Below, one piece after another: positions 40,882 to 49,094 of a DNA stretch of 64,000 nt. The stretch's first letter is position 1. The number at the start of each line of letters is the position of its first letter. The notes under the pieces were generated by a model that was given only the letters and a program-made list of their open reading frames with translations, had not been told where the DNA came from and did no database searches. A program made the translations under genes and the position numbers. The stretch comes from Acidobacteriaceae bacterium (GTDB taxonomy: Bacteria; Acidobacteriota; Terriglobia; Terriglobales; Acidobacteriaceae): the NCBI GenBank assembly GCA_030041045.1, contig JASHOQ010000140.1, positions 1-64,000 of the forward strand, given 5' to 3'.

Positions 40882-42414
40882 GTGCGTTTCCTCTCGCGAT
40901 CGATTCCCATCTCTCTCATCGTTGCCGCAGCCGCGATAGTTTGCGCGCAGAATAGCTCCGCTCCCGCTCCGGTGACTTTCACCCAGGAGCAGGACCAGCA
41001 GAACATGATGGAGCAGCTCGGCATCAAGGCACTCAGGCCGGGCCCGAGCGGTAACGAGAACGCGCCCAACCACGCCAACTACGACGAGTCGAAGGCGAAC
41101 CCGTATTCCAATGTTCCCGACCCGCTGACCATGAACGACGGCACAAAAGTGACCACGCCGCAGATGTGGTGGGAGAAGCGCCGGCCGGAGATTGTGGAGA
41201 TGTACTCGAAGTATGTGTACGGCTTTGTGCCGGAGAACGTGCCCAAGGTTACATGGACGGTGAGAGCGGTCGACCGCGAGTTCATCGGCTTCACGCCGGT
41301 GATTGCCAAAGATCTGATCGGCGAGGTGGACAATTCGTCCTATCCGGCGATCAGCGTGAAGTTGCACATGACGCTGGTGACGCCGGCCAACGCGAAGGGT
41401 CCGGTGCCGGTGCTCATCATGTTCGGCCCTTCGGGGTTTCCCAACCCCAACGAACCGCGCGGCGACGAGCTGGAGCAAATCAACGACGCGATGAAGAAGT
41501 TGCTCCTGCAACAGGACCCGTCGCTCCAGCAGATCTTCCAGGAGCATCCGGCGTGGGAGCCGTTCAAGGCGAGCCCGCTGTTTCAAATGCCGCAGCTGAA
41601 CGCGGACGGCGATCCGCCCAACCAGTGGGAGCTGGCCGCGGCGGGCTGGGGGTTTGCGCTCTTCGATCCGGCAAGCGTTCAAGCCGATAACGGCGCGGGG
41701 CTAACGCGCGGCATTATCGGCCTGGTGAACGAAGGCCAGCCGCGCAAGCCGGACGACTGGGGCGCGCTGCGTGCGTGGGCCTGGGGCGCGAGCCGCGCGC
41801 TCGACTATCTTGAGACCGATCCGGCCTTCGATGCGAAGCATGTCGGCATCGACGGCGTCTCGCGCTACGGCAAGGCGGCGCTGGTGACCATGGCATTCGA
41901 TCAGCGCTTTGCCATGGTGCTGGTGGGCTCCTCGGGCAAGGGCGGAGCCACGCTGCTGAGGCGCAACTTTGGCGAGGCGGTCGAGAGCCTCACCGGCGGC
42001 GAGTACTACTGGATGGCCGGTAACTTCATGAAGTACGGCGCCTCGGATGCGACTTTCGGCAGCATGAATCCGGGCGACATTCCTGTGGACTCGAACGAGC
42101 TGATCGCGCTGTGCGCGCCGCGGCTCACCTTCATCAGCTACGGCGTTCCGGAAAAGGGCGACGCCAAGTGGCTCGACCACGAGGGCAGCTTCATGGCCAC
42201 CGTGGATGCGAGCCGCGTGTTTGCGCTGCTGGGGGCGAAAGGACTCGAGTCCTTCGGCGATTACCGCACGGCGAAGATGCCGCAGGTGAACGACGGGCCG
42301 GTGGGCGGCGAGCTCGCCTGGCGCCAGCATGACGGCGGGCATACCGATGCTCCCAACATGAAGTGGTTCATCCAGTGGGCGGACAAGTACATGGGGTACG
42401 GGCCGCAGCAGTAG
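40882..42414 (+). CDS. CE15-like glucuronoyl esterase/acetylxylan-esterase-type hydrolase
   Basis: 510 aa from a GTG at 40882 (GGAGG upstream); signal peptide SIPISLIVAAAAIVCAQ. The alpha/beta-hydrolase core has the CE15 nucleophile motif HVGIDGVSRYGKAALVTMAF (G-x-S-R-x-G-K) and a His in WRQHDGGHTDAPN; an acidic residue likely lies near ELIALCAPRLTF. CE15 enzymes split ester links between lignin and glucuronoxylan; bacterial members are often more general. With the SGNH neighbour it suggests plant-polymer de-esterification. Confidence 0.92.
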   Translation: MRFLSRSIPISLIVAAAAIVCAQNSSAPAPVTFTQEQDQQNMMEQLGIKALRPGPSGNENAPNHANYDESKANPYSNVPDPLTMNDGTKVTTPQMWWEKRRPEIVEMYSKYVYGFVPENVPKVTWTVRAVDREFIGFTPVIAKDLIGEVDNSSYPAISVKLHMTLVTPANAKGPVPVLIMFGPSGFPNPNEPRGDELEQINDAMKKLLLQQDPSLQQIFQEHPAWEPFKASPLFQMPQLNADGDPPNQWELAAAGWGFALFDPASVQADNGAGLTRGIIGLVNEGQPRKPDDWGALRAWAWGASRALDYLETDPAFDAKHVGIDGVSRYGKAALVTMAFDQRFAMVLVGSSGKGGATLLRRNFGEAVESLTGGEYYWMAGNFMKYGASDATFGSMNPGDIPVDSNELIALCAPRLTFISYGVPEKGDAKWLDHEGSFMATVDASRVFALLGAKGLESFGDYRTAKMPQVNDGPVGGELAWRQHDGGHTDAPNMKWFIQWADKYMGYGPQQ

Positions 42415-42447
42415 TGGCGGGCGTGAAGATAGCGATTCGTGCTCTCC

Positions 42448-42632
42448 CGGGTTAGGCGCAAGAATCCGCCGCGGCGGACGCCGAACCTGGGGCACCCAAT
42501 CTCGCGCTGCGGGGATCGTGCCTTCCCACCCATCTCGCAGAGAACGCGAGATGGATGGGGCAACCGTCATCCTGCTCGATTTTGTTCTGTCCCGCCCAAG
42601 CGAAGCTTGGACGGGGCACCCAGGTTGGTGTC
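42448..42632. repeat. three consecutive family A hairpins with unrelated arms
   Basis: CCCGGGTTAGGCG at about 42446 with CGCCGAACCTGGGG; CCATCTCGC with GCGAGATGG around 42529-42555; and CCAAGC with GCTTGG around 42595-42610. Each ends in GGGGCACCC or GGGGCAACC. They fill the gap between two convergent genes. Confidence 0.8.
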
Positions 42633-42651
42633 GGGATTGATGCGGCCGGTT

Positions 42652-44421
42652 CTAAGACGTGGGCACGGCGGGGAAATTCTGCGCCTTGATGGTGTTGTAT
42701 TGGTCCTGGGTTAAGGGCAGGGTTTTCACGCCCTGCGGCGAAACTTCAATCTGCATAGGCGCATTGATGGTGGGGCCGGCCGTGGTGCTGCCGGCGGGGG
42801 TGATGGCGACCGCGCCGGAGATCAGGTCGATCTCCATCGTCTTGGCTTTTGAGTCAACCTTCCAGACGAACTCCGTGCCGCGGATGCCGATGTAGCCGCA
42901 GCCGTAATGGCCGTTTCCGTATATTTCGCAGCCGTTCAACTGCATCCCAGGTGGTTCATTCGAGGTCCACTGATGCAGGAACATATAGGTCCCTTGGAGA
43001 CCGCCAAATTCTTCAATGAACTGCGACAGGCCTGGAGGCTGGTAGTTCTGGACGGACCACTCGCTGTCCTGGCTCAATGTCCAGCTGGTTCCGTCAGCCA
43101 TTACGATGTCGGTTACACTGCTGTGCGTGGTTTGAATAAAGTCGCCCAGGTAGATAGGATCGCCCGGCTTGAGATCGACCCATGTGTTTGTCCCCGCGCG
43201 CTGGACCTGGGCGGTGCCATCGGGGGTATACATGCCATGCACGTCTTTGATGTTGCCCGCGACGACGGGCGGAGGCGGCGCAGGCGGTCCTTGCACCGGC
43301 GGCGCGGGCGGTCCCTGCACAGGCGCAGGCGCGACTACGGGCACCTGGCCGAGAGCCTGCGCGCCCTGCCCCTGCGAGTAGCCGAGCATGCCTTCCATGA
43401 GGTTCGCGAGGGTGGGAAGCAGGCTGGTCACTTCCGGTAATTGCGGCGCGCCGTAGGCAACGCGGGTGAGATGTGCAGGGTGGGGCGCAGCGTTGCGCGC
43501 GGTTGTTGCCGGCGCCGGCATCACGCGAATCTGCATCACGTTGTTTGAAGCCATGTTGCCGCCGGCGATGAGCAGCTTCATATACACCTGGCCCTGCACG
43601 CGCTCCGTCCACGGGCCGCACTCGGCCTTCACCGGCGTGTAGAGGCCGCTCTCCTGGCCTTGAAAGAGCGTCTGCTGCTTGAGTTGATCGCTGGTATTCT
43701 GCGCGGTGAGAATCTGCCGCTGGCGTTCGGCATCGAGCGCGAGCTGGCCGGGCTCACCGAGTTTTGCAAGCATGGTGTCGAGCGGGGGAAGGCTCGCCGT
43801 CTTGGCCAGGCTGTTGTAAGTGTTTTCGAGATTGGTCACGGAGTCGCCGGTGAGCTCGCTCTTGAAGTCGGGAATCACCTGGTCGACGATCTGCTGGTAG
43901 CTCTTGGGCATCTGGTCGTAGGTGAGGCCCGATTGAATAGACCACGATACGGCCTGCAGCGACTGCGGAGCAATGCTGTATTGCACAGTGCCGCGCCAGA
44001 TGAGCGCGCCGATGGCTCCTGCGGCCTTGCCTTCATAAGGCCCGAGCACGTAGGCAACGCCCGCTCCCGGCTGGTGCACGGAATATTCCGAGCAGAAATC
44101 GAGGGTATTGATGGTGTAGTCGCCGGGCGCCAGCGGCTGGTTGAGTTGATCGGCCGTGAGCTTGAGCGGCGTGGGGCTGAATGGCCCGCCGGGTAGCGTG
44201 GCCACGGTGGGATACACGTCCTTGGCATCGAGAGTCAACGGCAGATTGTCATTGAGCACCTTGGTGAGCGCATCTTCGGCGGCCTTTTCTTTGGCCGCGT
44301 TTTCCAGGCTTGCCAGCGGATTCTGCGCCGCGGCGCGGACGGCGAGCGCAAGGAAGGCTCCGATCGTAGCCGCCAGGCCAATTTCGAACGCGAGGACGGC
44401 GATTACCGGCCTAAGTCTCAT
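42652..44421 (-). CDS. FecR-domain secreted protein with long N-terminal part
   Basis: 589 aa from the ATG at 44421 (GAGGAGG upstream). Signal peptide or anchor at residues 5-32. The first 330 residues resemble no family I know (TLDFCSEYSVHQPGAGVAYV). A Pro/Ala-rich linker follows (VAPAPVQGPPAPPVQGPPAP). The C-terminal FecR-like domain has TAQVQRAGTNTWVDLKPGDP and HSSVTDIVMADGTSWTLSQD. FecR domains occur in sigma regulators and in surface structural proteins; the lack of a sigma gene here favours the latter. Confidence 0.85.
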   Translation of the reverse strand: MRLRPVIAVLAFEIGLAATIGAFLALAVRAAAQNPLASLENAAKEKAAEDALTKVLNDNLPLTLDAKDVYPTVATLPGGPFSPTPLKLTADQLNQPLAPGDYTINTLDFCSEYSVHQPGAGVAYVLGPYEGKAAGAIGALIWRGTVQYSIAPQSLQAVSWSIQSGLTYDQMPKSYQQIVDQVIPDFKSELTGDSVTNLENTYNSLAKTASLPPLDTMLAKLGEPGQLALDAERQRQILTAQNTSDQLKQQTLFQGQESGLYTPVKAECGPWTERVQGQVYMKLLIAGGNMASNNVMQIRVMPAPATTARNAAPHPAHLTRVAYGAPQLPEVTSLLPTLANLMEGMLGYSQGQGAQALGQVPVVAPAPVQGPPAPPVQGPPAPPPPVVAGNIKDVHGMYTPDGTAQVQRAGTNTWVDLKPGDPIYLGDFIQTTHSSVTDIVMADGTSWTLSQDSEWSVQNYQPPGLSQFIEEFGGLQGTYMFLHQWTSNEPPGMQLNGCEIYGNGHYGCGYIGIRGTEFVWKVDSKAKTMEIDLISGAVAITPAGSTTAGPTINAPMQIEVSPQGVKTLPLTQDQYNTIKAQNFPAVPTS

Positions 44422-44636
44422 CTCGAACCTCCTCAAGCAGCCCGTGCGGGCGGCGAATTCGGTTGAGCGGGGGACAAACGGGCGCAGCGCCGCGAAGGAC
44501 CGGAGAAGCCGCCTCGTCTGAGCGCTGTGCAGGTCCTCACGATAACGGGAAAGCGACGCGCGGGTCAACGGAAAACGCGGCCATCCCGAAAGGCAGCGGG
44601 CCCGATTTGAGCTGGCAAACAGCCCAGCCGGCTGCC

Positions 44637-44957
44637 TTACCCGAACTCCGGGCGCGCAGGATGGTCAACGACGATCAGGCGCCCGTTGGTGAGCGCGCGC
44701 ACCGAATGACGGCAGTTTGCCGGAATAATGGCGACAAGGCCCGGCCGCAGAATCTGTGTCTCACCCTCGATGGTCACTTCCAGTTCGCCCTCGATCACTT
44801 CATACACCTCCTCTTCGGGATGGAAGTGCTCGTGAATGGTTGAGCCGGCGAGGAAATCGTAATGGGCGAAGGTCATGTGCTCCGAGTGAAAGTAGCGGCC
44901 CTTCCAGCCGGGCAGCCGCTCGACGACCTTGAGCCGGTTGGTATCGAGAAAGGGCAT
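44637..44957 (-). CDS. cupin-domain protein
   Basis: 106 aa, a single cupin barrel. Motif 1 is AGSTIHEHFHPEEEVYEVIE (two His plus Glu metal ligands) and motif 2 is PGLVAIIPANCRHSVRAL. A small metal-binding enzyme or sensor of unknown substrate. It lies 36 nt downstream of a DinB gene on the same strand, so they are probably cotranscribed. Confidence 0.92.
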   Translation of the reverse strand: MPFLDTNRLKVVERLPGWKGRYFHSEHMTFAHYDFLAGSTIHEHFHPEEEVYEVIEGELEVTIEGETQILRPGLVAIIPANCRHSVRALTNGRLIVVDHPARPEFG

Positions 44958-44993
44958 TGGAGCTTCCTTCGTCCAGGATCGCGCGCGGATCGC

Positions 44994-45629
44994 TCACGCG
45001 TCTTTTTTCCAGAGCCGCTCCCAGTCCCACAGCTCCGAGGTGACGCGGGACGGCAGCGGAAAGCCAAGCTGATGCGCGAGCATGCACACCTGGCCGCGAT
45101 GGTGCGCCTCATGGGCGAGCATGTAGGCGAGCATTTCAACACCGCCGGTTTCAGGGCCGCCTGACCCGCCGGCGCCGATGGGCCAGGGCTTGGCCCAGCC
45201 GTCGCGGAGGAAATGCGTTACGCGGCCCGGATTCGTGCGGATGGCGCTGGAGCGGCCGCGATCCGCGCGAGTTGATTCAGCGTGGCCCGATCCGTCGAGC
45301 GCTTCGGCGAGCATCTCCGTGCAGCGGGCTGCGCTCTCGGCCAATGCCGCGCGGGCCTGGGCAAGGGTGCAATGGGCGCGGGCAAGCTGGCGCGGAATTT
45401 TCAGGTGCGGAGCGGAGAGCCGGATCCACTTGGTGCGGATGTTGTGCATGTGGGTGAAGATGGCGGCGACGGTGCGCACTTTGCCCGGCGGGCGAGCCGT
45501 CCATACCGCGGGGTCCAGGTGCTCGAGAAGCAACTGGTTCGTGCGCTCGTTGGCGGAGAAAACCCGGACCGCGGCGCGGCCGAGTCCGGTGCTGGCCTGG
45601 GGCGGACGCGGGTTTGCGGCCGGTTGCAT
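44994..45629 (-). CDS. DinB-family protein
   Basis: 211 aa. Four-helix bundle: SANERTNQLLLEHLDPAVWT, IFTHMHNIRTKWIRLSAP (first His), and AYMLAHEAHHRGQVCMLAHQ (HxxxHHxxQ metal site). DinB/YfiT-like metalloproteins include thiol transferases (bacillithiol, mycothiol). Substrate unknown. The first 20 residues are a low-complexity Pro/Ala tail, so the start could be downstream. Confidence 0.93.
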   Translation of the reverse strand: MQPAANPRPPQASTGLGRAAVRVFSANERTNQLLLEHLDPAVWTARPPGKVRTVAAIFTHMHNIRTKWIRLSAPHLKIPRQLARAHCTLAQARAALAESAARCTEMLAEALDGSGHAESTRADRGRSSAIRTNPGRVTHFLRDGWAKPWPIGAGGSGGPETGGVEMLAYMLAHEAHHRGQVCMLAHQLGFPLPSRVTSELWDWERLWKKDA

Positions 45630-45936
45630 TCTTGCGGATATTGTAGGGCCGGGAGCCGAGGGACGGAGGAAACAGGGGAACAGGGGTCAGGACGCCGACG
45701 CTGGGAGACTGAGGGACGAGAGTTGGTTGCATCATTGGCCCCGGGGCCGGCGCAACGGGTCGACGGGACCCGGCTGCGCGGATCTGGACACGTCGGGCGA
45801 GAAACTCAGCCTTAAATTGCGCGGTGGATGCACCGAGGTTCAGTGGTTCTTATTGCTTTGAATCAGGCGTTGGCACTGGGCTCTTGCCGATATCGAAACG
45901 CGTACAATGGCCTCAACGATTTTTTGGAGGGCTGCC
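45630..45936. other. gene-free gap with a short heptamer array
   Basis: About 300 bases between the divergent DinB and beta-helix-like genes. GGAAACAGGGGAACAGGGGT with further CAGG units (about 45665-45690) recalls the heptamer family. TACAAT at about 45903 could be a -10 box for the rightward gene. No other feature is seen. Confidence 0.4.
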
Positions 45937-46962
45937 ATGCTTCGAATACGCAGGCCTGTCCTTATGGTCGTCTGCGCGGGCTTAGTCTGCCTCGGGCTAT
46001 CTGCCTGGCTCGTGGTTGACCAAGTCTTTGCCGCGAATTCAGCGCGCGATTACGAACATCAAGCCGCGGCGGAGTTTCTTTTTGAGCAGCGGCCAGTTCA
46101 GCTTCAGCGCCTATGTGCTGACCGGCCGCAGCCCGTGCCGCCCGGAAGTGGCTACGCCTGGTTTAGCTCATCCAATGCGGCGCCGTACGCGCGGACACGG
46201 CTCGAGACCCTCAACATTCCGGTCGCAGAGGCGCCTGCACTCACCATTGCCGCCGAGCCCACCAGCTTTATCCATATCGCCGGGACAAGCCAGGATGATT
46301 GGGAGCTACGGTACTGCGCTATTGGAGAAGGCGACAGCGAGGCAGAAGCTCTTCAATTTCGCGATGAAGCTTCAATGAGCCGAACCGGCGGTCTGATCAG
46401 CCTGAATGCCACGCAAGGCGGAAGAATCGGCAGCCATGGTGAACTGCTTGCTCAGGTTCCCCGGGACGCGCCGCTGACAATTCATACCGTCGGCGAAGTC
46501 GATCTCCGCAATTTGAGCGGGCCGGTGCGGGTCTCCGCCGTCGGCGGACGCGCAACCATTCTGAACACTACGGGTCCGGTCGATGCCGACGGACTTATCG
46601 TCGATTTCGCCGGGGCGCGTGGGCCCGTGATGCTCAATTCGTTTTCGGAGATCGATATCAAAATCACCGGACCCCGGTTTCTGGGCGGGCTGTCCGCCTA
46701 TGCGCAACGCGAGGTGCGCGTTCTCGTTCCGCACGGATTCGAATCGCCGGTCGAGGTGATGGTGAGCAATAAAAAGGACCTCGTCTGCCGCGCGGACTTC
46801 TGCTCCAAATTGAAGGAGGAGAATCGCGCCGGCGCATACGTGTTCAGAAGATATGCCGACAGCAGCGAGGCTGCATCGGATCATGTCTTTTTCCGATCCG
46901 ACCATTCGACCGTCGTAATTGACAATTGGACTCAGGATCCGCTTCATCCGGCGTACCCTTAA
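45937..46962 (+). CDS. membrane-anchored protein with beta-helix-like repeats
   Basis: 341 aa from the ATG at 45937 with GGAGGG 7 nt upstream; a start at 45907 would add ten residues. One N-terminal membrane segment (PVLMVVCAGLVCLGLSAWLV) places the rest outside the cytoplasm. The central part (HTVGEVDLRNLSGPVRVSAV, GGRATILNTTGPVDADGLIV, GPVMLNSFSEIDIKITGP) has the regular short strands of the DUF4097 adhesin-like fold. The function is unknown; a cell-surface role is a guess. Confidence 0.82.
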   Translation: MLRIRRPVLMVVCAGLVCLGLSAWLVVDQVFAANSARDYEHQAAAEFLFEQRPVQLQRLCADRPQPVPPGSGYAWFSSSNAAPYARTRLETLNIPVAEAPALTIAAEPTSFIHIAGTSQDDWELRYCAIGEGDSEAEALQFRDEASMSRTGGLISLNATQGGRIGSHGELLAQVPRDAPLTIHTVGEVDLRNLSGPVRVSAVGGRATILNTTGPVDADGLIVDFAGARGPVMLNSFSEIDIKITGPRFLGGLSAYAQREVRVLVPHGFESPVEVMVSNKKDLVCRADFCSKLKEENRAGAYVFRRYADSSEAASDHVFFRSDHSTVVIDNWTQDPLHPAYP

Positions 46963-46997
46963 GCGGCCGAGGCGGAACAGCGGGGATCATGGCCGCT

Positions 46998-47061
46998 TTC
47001 CCGGGTCACACGGACGGGGAGCCTTCTGCTCACAGGACAGGCCCTGGACCTGGGGCAACCG
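46998..47061. repeat. family A-like repeat with wide loop
   Basis: CCCGGGTC (about 46999-47006) pairs with GGACCTGGG near 47046-47054, and the tail GGGGCAACC follows. It lies between convergent genes, after the stop codon at 46962. Confidence 0.5.
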
Positions 47062-47064
47062 CGC

Positions 47065-47862
47065 TCAGTCGTAGCGTTCGAAGACGATCTGGCTCTTGTG
47101 CCAGCCGTAGCGCACCATGAGCTCGCGCACCTCGGAAACCATGAAGTTGAGGCCGCAGATGTAGATGTAGATGTCGAAGCGGAGCTCGGCCGGGGGGATG
47201 GCGGGATCGACCGGGGGCCTGGGCAGGGGAAGGCCGAGGCGGGCGGCGCGGTCTTTGACGATTTTGGAGATGTGCGGCTGCACGTGGCCGCGCAGTCCGG
47301 TCCAGGCGTCCTGCGCGCGGCTGATGGTGGGCAGGTAATGGAAGTTGGGCACGCGGCGGGCGAGGGCCTCGAACTCTTCCTGGTAGTAGATGTCGGTTTC
47401 GTAGCGGGTGCCGTAGACCAGCCAGATGTGCTTGCCGTCGCTGCGATCGGGGCCGTTCTCGGGGAAGAGCCACTGGGCGAAGGCGCGCATGGGCGCAACA
47501 CCGGTGCCGGTGGCCACGAAAATGGAATCGGTGACCGGCTGCTGCAGGATGAAATGGCCGTGGGGGCCGTGAACCTGGATGGTCGCGCCTTCGGGCAGGT
47601 CGCAGAGGTGGTTCGAAAAGAAGCCGTTCTCGACGCGGTTGACGCAGAGGTCGAAGCGGTTGGCTTGCGCCGCGGAGGCGATGGAGTAAGCGCGCGTCTG
47701 CTGCTTGCCGTTCTTGTCCTGCGCCAGGGCGGAGATGAACTGGCCGGCGGCGTAGGGAAAGCTCTCCTTGCCTTCAAGGAAGAAATCGAAGTGGTAGCAC
47801 TGGGCTACTTCAGAGAGGCAGATTTTCCGCGCCAGACGCGCGGTATGAAGCTCACGTGCCAA
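47065..47862 (-). CDS. FNR-type FAD/NAD(P)H oxidoreductase
   Basis: 265 aa. FAD domain: QFISALAQDKNGKQQTRAYS (R-x-Y-S) and FFSNHLCDLPEGATIQVHGP. NAD(P) domain: IFVATGTGVAPMRAFAQWLF and IYICGLNFMVSEVRELMVRY. No 2Fe-2S motif at either end, so it must pass electrons to or from a separate protein. Length is normal for the family. Monocistronic, convergent with the beta-helix-like gene. Confidence 0.93.
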   Translation of the reverse strand: MARELHTARLARKICLSEVAQCYHFDFFLEGKESFPYAAGQFISALAQDKNGKQQTRAYSIASAAQANRFDLCVNRVENGFFSNHLCDLPEGATIQVHGPHGHFILQQPVTDSIFVATGTGVAPMRAFAQWLFPENGPDRSDGKHIWLVYGTRYETDIYYQEEFEALARRVPNFHYLPTISRAQDAWTGLRGHVQPHISKIVKDRAARLGLPLPRPPVDPAIPPAELRFDIYIYICGLNFMVSEVRELMVRYGWHKSQIVFERYD

Positions 47863-48006
47863 GAGGCTTCTCGCTGTTGGACCGAAGTTGAGGCCGGCGA
47901 TGAAGCGCAGGCCCCGCTGCGGCCATTATAGGTGCTTGGGGGGCGAAGGACCGCGGCATAAGACGCGATGCGGAAGGACGGTTCCCAATCCAAAACATGC
48001 GCTGGG

Positions 48007-48459
48007 TTATCCCGGATAAGCGCCGGTGATGTAGCCCTCGAGGGCCTGGATGGTGTGCTCCTGGCCGGAGATGACCCACTTGACCAGATCGCCGATGGAG
48101 ATGACGCCGATGACGGAGTCGCCGCGGAGCACGGGCAGATGGCGGAAGTGATGCTCGGTCATCAAGTTCATGCAGTCGTCCACGGTCTGCTCGGGCCCGA
48201 CGCAGCGCACGGGGCTGGTCATGAGCTCGCGGACCAGGGTTTCCTTGGAGTGGTGGCCGCGGAGCACGCCCCTGCGCGCGTAGTCGCGCTCGGAAAGGAT
48301 GCCGATGAGGCGCTGGTTTTGCATCACCAGCATGGCGCCGACGTCGTACCGGGCCATCATTTCCAGGGCTTCGTAGACGGTCTGGTCGGGCGCGAGGGGA
48401 GGGATTACGTTCGGACCTTTGTGCTTGAGCACTGCGCCGATGGTCTCCGTGATTCTCAT
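48007..48459 (-). CDS. two-CBS-domain protein
   Basis: 150 aa made of a CBS pair: PPLAPDQTVYEALEMMARYD with GILSERDYARRGVL, then SPVRCVGPEQTVDDCMNLMT with GVISIGDLVKWVISGQE. CBS pairs bind adenine nucleotides; stand-alone ones act as sensors in redox or stress control. Divergent or nearby targets are not evident. Confidence 0.95.
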   Translation of the reverse strand: MRITETIGAVLKHKGPNVIPPLAPDQTVYEALEMMARYDVGAMLVMQNQRLIGILSERDYARRGVLRGHHSKETLVRELMTSPVRCVGPEQTVDDCMNLMTEHHFRHLPVLRGDSVIGVISIGDLVKWVISGQEHTIQALEGYITGAYPG

Positions 48460-48980
48460 CGCATTCTCCTCGTCATAGCATTTCTCCTTTGCCCGTGGCC
48501 ATTTTTCCGTCGTGCAAGGGGCAATTTTTTGAGGAAAACTGCCACTTCACCGCGCCGGCTTCGCGAGACGACAGAAGGAAAAGCGCTCTAGAGCGGTTTC
48601 AGAGTTAACATAGCCGTTCGCCGAATGGTGCAGGTGGCTTTTTTCTGAGGAAAAAGCCACTTAGCTCAAGCGGCTTGGGGAAAGAGAAATGCTGAAACCC
48701 CTGTAGCCGGCAGTCGAGATTGAACCGTGAACCGGGCCCGGCGGGTCCATCTTTCTGCGGGGCCGCCGCGGAAGAGCAGTATAGCTCGATTCGTGCACGC
48801 CCGTCTGCTTCGTTCTGAAAACCGAGGATAGACGCCGCGGCTGGGAGGCTTCCTCAGTCCGGGTGAGCACCTCTCCGGCGCCCCTTCGCGCACCGCTTCC
48901 TTGGGGCCCGTTCGAGAAATGGATGCGCTCTGATCCTGGAGGGATGTGCGGCGGCACGGCTGCGATTCCCGCAGCGGTGC
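48460..48980. other. long gene-free gap upstream of the CBS gene, with a family F repeat
   Basis: About 520 bases. It holds GAGCGGTTTCA (48591-48601) and the hairpin GTGGCTTTTTTC (48634-48645)/GGAAAAAGCCAC (48649-48660), a partial copy of the element at 36.5 kb. The rest, up to the tRNA 3' end, shows no supported gene; the frame that reads through the tRNA is an artefact. Confidence 0.55.
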
Positions 48981-49056
<76 letters not shown>

Positions 49057-49094
49057 GGAATGCGCTCCCGATGCGGTCGTTGTCCGGCGCGGAA

